DNA of 64,000 nt from Glycine soja (lineage: Eukaryota; Streptophyta; Magnoliopsida; Fabales; Fabaceae), in the NCBI RefSeq assembly GCF_004193775.1, contig NC_041002.1, positions 18,285,535-18,349,534 of the forward strand. Direction: 5' to 3'. This document shows, in pieces, positions 55,588 to 64,000 of the stretch. Under the pieces are notes generated by a model. It was not told the origin of the DNA. It ran no database searches and saw only the letters and a list, made by a program, of their open reading frames with translations. Both the position numbers and the translations under genes were made by a program. How positions within the stretch are numbered: the stretch's first letter is position 1; every line of letters begins with the position of its first letter.

Positions 55588-56557
55588 TGATGTAAGCTCC
55601 ATTGGAGCTTATAGGCCTAGGATCTTCTTCATCAATGGATTCCTTTGCTTCTTGGAAGATGAATGGCAGCAGAATGGAGAAGGAAGAGAGAGAGGAGACG
55701 CCACTTCAAGGAGAAGATGAGTCTAGAAGAAGCTCACCACTATAGGAGGCCATGGATAAGAGCTTGGAGGAAGAAGGAGATGAATGAAGGGAGAGGAAGA
55801 GAAGAGCACGGAATTTTGTGCTCTGAAAGAGCTCTGAAATCTGAAGTTTAATTTTCATATGATCAAAGTTGAAAAAAATGCACACACATGACCTCTATTT
55901 ATAGCCTAAGTGTCACACAAAATTGGAGGGAAATTTGAATTTCTATTCAAATTTCACTTGGAATTGAAATTGAATTTGTGGAGCCAAAATTTCACTAATT
56001 ATGATTAGTTAATTTTAGTTATGGTTCATCCCACTAATCCAAGATCAAGTCCAAGGTTCTTCGCTAAGTGTGCTTAGGTGTCACGAGGCATGTAAAGCAT
56101 GAAGGACATGCACAAAGTGTGACTATATGATGTGGCAATAGGGTGTAGCAAGCAAATGCTCAACCCCCCCACGCCCGCTCTAAAATTTAATTGGATTGGG
56201 CTTCTCCCAATTCAATTAAATTTATTTTCCAACACACACATCAAATATTCACTTAATGCATGTGAAATTACAAAACTACCCCTAATACAAAAAACTAGTC
56301 TAGGTGCCCTAAAATACGAGGGCTGAAAAATCCTACATTTCTAGGGTACCCTACCTACATTATTGAGCCCTAGATACACGGCCCAAAAATAATGAAACCT
56401 TAATCTAATATGTACAAAGATAAGTGGGCTCATACTTAGTTCATTGGCCCGAAATCTACCCTAAGGCTCATGAGAACCCTAAGGCCTTCTCTTGCATCTC
56501 TGGCCCAATCTACTTGGAGTCTTCTATCCAATGCCCTTGCGGGGTAGGATTGCATCA
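55588..56557 (-). mobile_element. F-type solo LTR 1, 970 bp, TSD CCAAG
   Basis: TGATGTAAGCTCC...GGATTGCATCA with CCAAG at 55583-55587 and 56558-56562. The ends TGATG/CATCA form a 5-bp inverted repeat. The sense strand is minus: TATAAATA is the complement of 55896-55903, and the downstream leader is CT-rich on that strand. No internal region. The host gag reads on across the site (..CCAAGTGGC..), as in the family A counterpart at 4685. Confidence 0.88.
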
Positions 56558-56562
56558 CCAAG

Positions 56563-57046
56563 TGGCGCGCCCAATGATGGAAAGGGAGATGATCACAATG
56601 ATAGTAGACACGTTACCAGTGTTCTACTATGAGAAAATGGTAGGTTATACACCCTCAAGCTTTGCTGATTTAGTTTTTGTCGGCGAAAGGATCAAAGTGG
56701 GTTTGAAAAGGGGAAAATTTGATCATCCTACTTTCACAAATAAAAATTTTGGGGCAAATAGAGAGGATGTGAAGCACGAAGGAACCCATGATGTGATTGT
56801 CGTTCCTACATGGCCAAATTTCCCACCAACTCAACATTGTCATTACTCAGCCAATATTAGCCCTTCTCATTTCCCACCACCCAATCATCCATAAAGGCCA
56901 TCCCTAAATCAACCACAAAGTCTGCCTGCCGCACGTCCAGTGCCAAACACCCCCCTTAACATAAACCAAAACACCAACCAAGGAGGGAATTTTCCAACGA
57001 AAAAGGCTACAGAATTCACCCAAATTCCGGTGTCCTATGCTAACTT
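56563..57046 (+). pseudogene. Family B gag, copy II, third part
   Basis: MMEREMITMIVDTLPVFYYE (56574-56633), then MVGYTPSSFADLVFVGERIK and a stop at about 56892. It continues to 'ggtgtcctatgctaactt', where the second F-type LTR inserted. Confidence 0.75.
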
Positions 57047-58018
57047 TGATGTAAGCTCCATTGGAGCTTGTAGGCCTAGGATCTTCTTCATCAATGGATT
57101 CTTTTGATTCTTGGAAGATGAATGGCAGCATAATGGAGCCGGAAGAGAGAGAGGAGACACCACTTCAAGGAGAAGATGAGTCTAGAAGAAGCTCACCACC
57201 ATAGGAGGCCATGGATAAGAGCTTGGAGGAAGAAGGAGATGAATGAAGGGAGAGAAAGAGAAGAACACGAAATTTTATGCTCTAAAAGAGCTCTAAAATC
57301 TGAAGTTTAATTTTCAAATGTTCAAAGTTGGAAAATGCTCACACATAGTCTCTATTTATAGCCTAAGTGTCACACAAAATTGGAGGGAAATTTGAATTTC
57401 TATTCAAATTTCACTTCAATTTGAAATTGAATTTGTGGAGCCAAATTTTGGGGCCAAAATTTCACTAATTATGATTAGTGAATTTCAGATATGGTTGACC
57501 CCACTAATCCAAGATCAAGTCCAAGATTCTACACTAAGTGTGCTTAGGTGTCACGAGACATGTAAAGTATGAAGGACATGCACAAAGTGTGACTATATGA
57601 TGTGGCAATGGGGTGTAGCAAGCAAATGCTCACCTCCCCCTCTAAAATTTAATTGCATTAGGCTTTTCCCAATTCAATTAAATTTATTTCTCAACACACA
57701 CATCAAATATTCACTTAATGCATGTGAAATTACAAAACTACCCCTAATACAAAAACTAGTCTAGGTGCCCTAAAATACAAGGGCTGGAAAATCCTACATT
57801 TCTAGGGTATCCTACCTACATTATGGAGCCCTAAATACAAGGCCCAAAATTAATGAAACCTTAATCTAATATGTACAAAGATAAGTGGGCTCATACTTAG
57901 CCCATGGGCCTGAAATCTACCCTAAGGCTCATGAGAACCCTAGGGCCTTCTCTTTCATCTTTGGCTCAATCTTCTTGGAGTCTTCTATCCAATGCCCTTG
58001 GGGGGTAGGATTGCATCA
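57047..58018 (-). mobile_element. F-type solo LTR 2, 972 bp, TSD AACTT
   Basis: Same unit as at 55588-56557 in the same orientation, flanked by AACTT at 57042-57046 and 58019-58023. The empty-site sequence is visible in copy I near 16345 (actaacttgcacccatatc). TATAAATA is the complement of 57353-57360. Because each copy has its own target duplication, these are two insertions, not a tandem duplication. Confidence 0.9.
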
Positions 58019-58023
58019 AACTT

Positions 58024-58234
58024 GCTCCCATATCTACTCGATAATTCAATGGTAACCATAACCCCAATCAAGGTTCCATAACCTCCATTTTTTCAAGGAT
58101 ACGACTCGAACGCAACATGTGCTTACCATGGAGGAGTTCCTGGGCATTCCATTGAGCATTGTAGGACCCTGAAACATAAGGTGCAAGGTCTAATTGATGC
58201 GAGCTGGCTAAAGTTTGAGGAGAATTGCTTGTGA
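58024..58234 (+). pseudogene. Family B gag, copy II, C-terminal part
   Basis: Zinc-knuckle-like CAYHGGVPGHSIEHC (about 58118-58162), then LKHKVQGLIDASWLKFEENCL and stop at 58232-58234, parallel to copy I at 16440-16565. Confidence 0.75.
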
Positions 58235-59606
58235 ATTCTAACCTTGGCAAGCGACACTGTACATGGGGCAATTTTGAAGGTTTTTTTAGATGTCTCCAAT
58301 GGCTCATTAGGATTTTCAAGTTTATGCCATTATTGTAAACGAAAGTTACAATGCTAATAATGCGGATAAATTTGCATCCTTGTCTCTCACACTCTCACAA
58401 TTACATATTTGCTTATTTAACTTCCACTGGAATGTGAGTGTAAGCCGTTGTTTTGTTTGCTCAAGCGACCTGCGCTCCTAAGTTTTGACTTCCAAAACTG
58501 TTCAATCAGAAATTACTCGTTCTACACGTTTGGTAAGGGTGCCGTAAAACGACGAGTAAAGTTCAAAACAAAAAAAAAACAAAGCTAAAAAAAAGGACAT
58601 TTGATTGACTGTGTTTTAAATAAAAAGTACAGACATTCATGTGACCTCATTTTATCTTTCCTAAGAGTTTGTCTTTTTGAGAGAAAGGTGAGTTATCAAG
58701 AACAGGAGTCATTTGACTTAATCTGTCAATTGAAAAACCTTTATATATTTCTCATCCTTGAAAATTCATTTTCGAGAACCTGCACAGTTTCTTTCTTTTC
58801 TTCCGTACTACAAGGTCACGATGAAAGACAATGATAGACACCTTAGAGCCCTACACTAGGGCAATGAGAGGCACCGTGCATGAGCCTCAAGCGAACCTAA
58901 GGGCAGATCAAAATTTCTCACCCGATAGGTTGAAAACCCGAAAGGGCGGCCTAGGCAAAAATTACGGTGATATAAAAATAAAAAATAAAAACAGTCAAGG
59001 GTGTGTTGTTAAGGTTTGGTCTTAAATTCCAAACTACAAAAGGATCTGAGTCAAAATTTGAAATGACACATGGCCATGTTTCAACATCCCAAACACTAGT
59101 TTATCCTTTGCTACCCTTTCAGAGCCAAAGCATATTTGTTTTCTAAAAACAAACAAGAAAAACAAAAAAAGCAAAATAGAAACCCTGAGTCGGAACCACA
59201 ACTAAACCAGCGAGAAGAGCAATGCAAATAATGCATGCATGAAGTTGGGCAACAATGAAATGAAAAAGAAAATAAAATCCGCCAAAGGAGAGTAAAGAAA
59301 GAAAAAGAGAGACAAGAGATCTCCAAAATTTTGTAAGAAAGGCACGAAAGTATGATGGGGAATTAATGAATAACACAAAAGGAATAAAGCCCAACCCAAA
59401 GGTACAAGCAATGCTCTCGAGGTTCTAACTCAATATAACCCTCAAACACTCTTTGAGCCTGTCTAATCCTTTCTTTCATAGCCCTCTTACCCCTGACCAC
59501 GTTACAAGCCCAATAAAGCCCATGTGGATCAAGGAATGACTAATTTGCTTTTAAGTTGGGATTATGGAATGAAACCCGCGTACGCTTGTGATTGTTGAAA
59601 AAAAGG

Positions 59607-59641
<35 letters not shown>

Positions 59642-60191
59642 CCACACACACACACACCAAAAAAAGAAAGAAAATCCCCTGAGGTTTGCACTTGCACATT
59701 TGAGAAGAAAACTCATTCGACCAAAAGCTCATGGGAAATGCCCAAAGAAAATTATGATTATATTGTGTATCTGATGTTAGTCTCTCATGCAGACTCCTTT
59801 GGGATTTCTTTCGAATCCAAGGGTAGCCTTCGCTAGATAAATTCATTCAAGATCAACCTATATCATCAAGTTTCAGCGGAGTCAATAGACCCATGGCATT
59901 AATCTATGACCCTAAATCAAGAAAGTTTCACTTGGTCATATACCAAAGTGTAACAATCCATTGCCATCATTCAATGGGGCAAGCGATTCATCCCAAAACC
60001 TTATATTTCTCCTGCTGTGCATAGTAATCGATGTTTTAAACAAAAAAGAGGGGGAAAACCCTAGGATCAATATTTCAAGTGATTGGTTAAATGTCAAACG
60101 GCTCCATCGCCGTCACTCCAAAATTGGAAAGTGACTAAATCAAACAGAACATACACTCTGAGGGAGTCCCCAATGAGATTTGCAAAAAAAT
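58235..60191 (+). other. Family B copy II, 3' non-coding part with TA/CA microsatellite
   Basis: No pol motif. The first ~680 bp align with 16566-17175 of copy I. A (TA)n(CA)n tract lies at about 59607-59659. The last ~142 bp (60049-60190) are repeated at 61750-61890 on the other side of the family E LTR. Confidence 0.65.
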
Positions 60192-61728
60192 TGTGGAAGC
60201 AATGCCTTCCAAGGTTATTTTGATGATGCCAAAGAATCAAGAGTTAAGCAAATTCCAAAGATTCAAGAATCAAGTTCTCAAGAATCAAGATTCTTGATTC
60301 AAGAATCAAGATTCAAGGATAATCAAGATCAAGATTCAAGAATCAAGAGAAGACTCAATCAAGATAAGTACTAAAAACGTTTTCCAAAACATTGAGTAGC
60401 ACAAGAAGTTTTCACAAAATCATTACCAAAGAGTTTTACTCTCTGGTAATCGATTATCAGAAGATAGTAATCGATTACCAGTGTTTTAAAACGTTAAGAT
60501 TTCAAATTTCAAGAGTTACAACTTGTGTTTAACAATTTTAAATCATTTTAAACTAGTGTAATCGATTACACAACATTTGTAATCGATTACCAGAGCTTCT
60601 AAACGTTTTAATTTTCAAAATTCAAAATGAAGAGTCATATTTGTTGATGTGTAATCGATTACCAGTGACTGATTTCAAAAAATACATTTCCAAAAGTCAC
60701 AATTCTTCAAGTGACTTATTTCTAAAGATTTTTTCAAAAGTCACAACTTTTTAAGTGACTAGTTTTAAAAAAATTGCCAAGAGTCACAAGCTTTGACTTG
60801 AGTCATCAAGAGATTATAAATATGTGACCATGGCATGAGTTTTAAAAAAACAATCAATCATCAATCATCTTTGAATCATCTATCTTTCAATCTTTTTCAA
60901 CATCATCTCTCAAACATCTTTCAATCAATCTTTCAATATCTTTCTACAGAATTTTTCTGATTCATTTCTCTTCATCTTTCTAAAATTTTTTTATCAACAC
61001 TTTTTCTTCCGAGAAAAGTTCTTCGTTCAAAAACTTGTGGTATTCATCTTTTTCATTCTCTTTTCCCTTTGCCAAAAGAACGAAGGACTAACCGCCTGAA
61101 TTCTTTTGTGTCTCTCTTCTTCCCTTTCCCTTAAGCAAAATATGTCAAAGGACTAACTGCCTGAGATATCTTTTGTTTCCCCTTTACAAAGATTCAAAGG
61201 ACTAACCGCCTGAGAATTCTTTGTCCCAACACATTGGAGGGTACATCCTTTGTGGTACAAGTAGAGGGTACATCTACTTGAGGATTTTTATATTGAGAAC
61301 AAGAGAGGGTACATCTCTTGTGGATCAGTTCAAGTGGAGGGTACATCCACTTGGTTTTTCAAAGAGAACAAGGGAGGGTACATCCCTTGTGTATCTTTGG
61401 CTTGTAAAGGATTTTACAAGGTTGAAAGAAATCTCAAGAACCGCAGGTTGCTTGGGGATTGGATGTAGGTACGGTTTGTGGCCGAACCAGTATAAATCTT
61501 GTGTTTGGCTTCTTCTTCCCTACACTCTTTAATTTTCCCTGTGTACTTTTAATTATCGCTTTTACTTTTGGTTAAGTTTCTATGTTTGTTCTTTACTCTC
61601 TTAACTTAGTAGTAAAAGCCTAATTGAATCTAGTAACATTAAGAATGATAGATTTTTAATTAGTCAAGACACGTTCATAATTAATTCAACCCCCCTTCTT
61701 AATTATTCTGAGGCCACTTGATCCAACA
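60192..61728 (+). mobile_element. Family E (Sirevirus-like) solo LTR, + orientation
   Basis: TGTGGAAGC...GATCCAACA, 1,537 bp, homologous in reverse to 2426-4090 and 17176-18824. It lies in a poly-A stretch (gcaaaaaaa / aaaacagg), so an exact TSD cannot be drawn (AAAA at most). It contains palindromes at 60446/60467, 60558/60579 and a single 60651, and hairpins at 61258-61420. TGGCCGAACCAGTATAAA near 61481 is shared with the intact Sirevirus LTR (about 46329). No coding region. Confidence 0.88.
61258..61420 (+). repeat. Constant-loop hairpin row in the family E LTR (sense strand)
   Basis: Stem/loop/stem: 61258-61280 CAAGTAG/AGGGTACAT/CTACTTG; 61299-61321 ACAAGAG/same loop/CTCTTGT; 61331-61353 CAAGTGG/same loop/CCACTTG; 61368-61390 ACAAGGG/same loop/CCCTTGT; then 61401-61420 CTTGTAAA/GGAT/TTTACAAG. 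A weaker one precedes at about 61232-61254. The third stem is CAAGTGG here but CTAGTGG/CCACTAG in the copies at 2784 and about 17538, a paired change that keeps the stem. It lies in the transcribed part of the LTR. Confidence 0.88.
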
Positions 61729-62184
61729 AAAACAGGATGAGGTTGCATGAGGGGGAAAACCCAAGGATCAATACTTCAAGTGATTGATAAAATGTCAAAC
61801 GGCTCCATCACTGTCACTCCAAAATTGGAAAGTGACTAAATCAAACAGAACATACACTCCGAGGGAGTCCCTAATGAGATTTGCAAAAAAACAGGATGAG
61901 GTTGCATGAGTTATCACGTCTTTCAAAAAAAAATAGTCAATCTATGTTTTCCAAAAAAAATCATATCAAAATCAAAATCACAAAAATAGGAAAGAATATC
62001 ATGAGCATTACACAAATTTTCATGGTTTCGAAACCTTTTGCATGAAGGTTGCATACATCTGGATCCCAAAAAAAAATCATGTTCATGTTAGGCAATAAGT
62101 GCATAGATAAGAGGCCCTCTCAAAGAGTCAACCTCTTGCTTTCTCGTAAGGTTAAAGGCCTTTGGTACTTGTACCTATTGGCTC
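61729..62184 (+). other. Family B copy II continuation after the family E LTR
   Basis: Includes the second copy (61750-61890) of the ~142 bp segment at 60049-60190. It then follows copy I (18985-19330: 'gttgcatgag.tatcac', 'ctcttgctttctcgtaagg'). No frame is supported. Confidence 0.6.
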
Positions 62185-62485
62185 GCCTTCATAGGACTCA
62201 AAGTCCTCACCTTTATTCTTTCATAGGACTCAAAGTCCTCACTCATAGGACTCAAAGTCCTCACCTTTATCTTCTATGACTCAAAATCCTCATTTTTATC
62301 TTTCACATGACTCAAAGTCCTCGCATAGGACTCAAAGTCCTCAACCTTATTCTCTCATAGGACTCAAAGTCATCACTCATAGGACTCGAAGTCGTCACCT
62401 TTATCTATCATAGGACTTAAAATCCTCGCTTTTATCTTTCACAGGACTCAAAGTCCTCGCATAGGACTCAAAGTCCTCTGTCATT
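62185..62485. repeat. Row of AGGACT-CAA-AGTCCT hairpins (family B copy II)
   Basis: About eleven units of a 6-bp stem with a 3-base loop, separated by 'caccttta'-type or 'cactcat' spacers; unit distance about 20-40 bp. Several units carry one-sided changes (for example aggactcgaagtcgt), so here the stem is not strictly kept. A shorter homologous row with another stem is at 19345-19435. Confidence 0.8.
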
Positions 62486-62499
62486 TACTTTTCAAAGAC

Positions 62500-64000
62500 T
62501 ATCATAGTCTTTAGCCATCTAGAGACAAATCAAGTCCAATGGCACGCAGAGACAAATATGGTCATCTGCTCTTTTTTTGAAGACTCAATGTTAATTGACC
62601 GAGACTACTTTAGTCTCCACTTCGTCAACCAAAGGTAAGCGAGCCCGTTGACACGCAGAGACAAATATGGTCATCGGCTCATTTGTCGAAGACTCAATGT
62701 CTATTGACCGAGACAACTTTAGTCTTCCCTTCATCAACCAGAGGCAAGCGAGCCCATTGAGACACAGAGACAAATAGGGTCATCTACTATTTTGTCGAAC
62801 ACTCAATGTCTATCGACCAAGACTACTTTAGTCTTCCCTTCATCAACTAGAGGCAAGCGAGCCCATTGACACCCAGAGACACATATGGTCATCTGCTATT
62901 TTGCCGAAGACTTAATGTCTATTGATCGAGACTACTTTAGTCTCTTCTTCGTCAACCAAAAGCAAGCGAGCCTATTTACATGCAGAGACAAATATGGTGA
63001 TCTACTCTTTTGTCGAAGACTCAATTTGTATCGACCCAGACTACTTTAGTCTCTCCTTCGCCAACTAGAGGCAAGCGAGCTCGTTGACACGCAGAGACAA
63101 ATAGGGTCATCTGCTCTTTTGTCGAAGACTCAATGTCTATCGACCGAGACTAGTTTAGTATCCGCTTCGTCAACCTAAGGCAAGCAAGCCCGCTGACACG
63201 CAGACACAAATATTGTCATCTGCTCCCTTTCGTCGAAGACTTAATGTCTATCGACTGAGACTACTTTAGTCTTCCCTTCGTCAAGCAGAGGCAAGCGAGC
63301 CCGTTGAGACGCAGAGACAAATAGGGTCATCTACTATTTTGCCGAAGACTCAATGTCCATTGACCGAGACTACTATAGTCTTCCCTTCGTCAACCAGAGG
63401 CAAGTGAGCCCATTGACACGCAGAGACAGGTATAGTCATCTGCTCTTTTGTCGAAGACTCAATGTTTATCGACTGAGACTACTTTAGTCTCCCATTTGTC
63501 AACTAGAGGCAAGCGAGCCTATTGACACGTAGAGACAAATATGGTCCTCTGCTCTTTTGTCGAAGACTCAATGTTTATCTACCGAGACTACTTTAGTCTC
63601 CCCTTCGTCAACCAGAGGCAAGCGAGCCCGTTGAGATGCAGAGACAAATATGGCCATCTGCTCTTTTGTCAAAGACTCATTGTCTATCGACCGAGACTAC
63701 TTTATTCTCCCCTTCATCAACCAAAGGCAAGCGAGCCCATTGGCACGCAGAGACAAATATGGTCATCTGCTCTCTTTCGTCGAAGACTCAATGTCTTTCG
63801 ACCGAGACTATTAAAGTCTCCCATTCATCATCTAGAGACAGTCAAGTCCAATGACATGTGGAGACCATCATGGTCATCCGCTTTCGTTGTTTTGAGACTA
63901 TTTTAGTCCCCTTTACCATCAAGCGACAAGCGAGTCCGATGGTATGCAGAGACGATGATGGTCATCTATTTTTTATTGTTTTCGAGGCTATTGCAGTCTC
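62500..64000 (+). repeat. 109-bp tandem array of family B, running off the window
   Basis: The core 'cgcagagacaaatatgg' (with variants) begins at 62545, 62654, 62763, 62872, 62981, 63090, 63199, 63310, 63419, 63528, 63637, 63746, 63857 and 63945. The interval is almost always exactly 109 bp. Each unit also holds GAGACTACTTTAGTCTC, an inverted repeat. The core 'gacacgcagagacaaat.atggtcatc' is shared with the family A array (9205-10100), showing a common origin. The array continues beyond 64000. Confidence 0.93.

Noticed and set aside
59588..59836. 82-codon open frame over the TA/CA microsatellite
   Set aside because: Simple-sequence artefact without homology to other copies.

Overview
This window is a nest of plant LTR retrotransposons. 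I see no host gene, tRNA, rRNA or CRISPR array. The element families (a Maximus/SIRE-type Sirevirus, Tat/Ogre-like Ty3-gypsy elements with an extra ORF1, and an Athila/Calypso-like gypsy element) and the AT-rich plant-type promoters point to a legume. Repeat-rich pericentromeric DNA of soybean or a close Glycine relative is the most likely source; this is an inference from recognised families, not a database match. I use these labels: family A = Tat/Ogre-like gypsy; family B = a related gypsy family, two copies on the + strand; family C = Athila-like gypsy whose non-coding parts are full of CGCTAAGCG boxes; family D = an intact Sirevirus; family E = solo LTRs of a Sirevirus relative; F = 0.97 kb solo LTRs; G = one 2.95 kb solo LTR.

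Layout. 1-820: family C LTR fragment. 821-12297: 5'-truncated family A copy on + (ORF1 end, gag split by a family E solo LTR at 2426-4090, ORF3 remnant, tandem array, polypurine tract, 3' LTR). 12298-19435: family B copy I, carrying a family A solo LTR (12910-15042, TSD GTATG) and a family E solo LTR (17176-18824, TSD AGATC). 19436-43100: family C element with degenerate gag-protease, a box array, a split ORF3 and a 3' LTR. It is interrupted by a structurally complete 12,359 bp family A element on the minus strand (19574-31932, TSD TCCAC) and by the family G solo LTR (36267-39214, TSD GGTCA). 43101-64000: family B copy II, interrupted by a family A solo LTR (44007-54793, TSD ACGAG), two F solo LTRs (55588-56557, TSD CCAAG; 57047-58018, TSD AACTT) and a family E LTR (60192-61728), and ending in a 109 bp tandem array that runs off the window. 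Inside the 44007-54793 solo LTR sits the only intact element: a 9,129 bp Sirevirus (45473-54601, TSD GGTGC) with near-identical LTRs, PBS, gag, pol and a third ORF.

How the parts work together. Only the Sirevirus has undamaged gag, protease, integrase, reverse transcriptase and RNase H, so it is the only candidate for autonomous movement. The family A, B and C copies all lack reverse transcriptase and integrase, so their spread must have relied on enzymes from elsewhere. The less usual observations are cis structures: (1) family E LTRs carry a row of small hairpins with a constant 9-nt loop and changing but always complementary stems, with a compensatory change between copies; (2) family D and E LTRs, and an internal promoter in front of the Sirevirus ORF3, carry pairs of the 12-bp palindrome GTAATCGATTAC about 20-21 bp apart; (3) the family C spacer is a degenerate ~61 bp periodic array in which only two CGCTAAGCG boxes per unit are kept; (4) three different lineages appear to carry the same kind of ORF3 in the envelope position.
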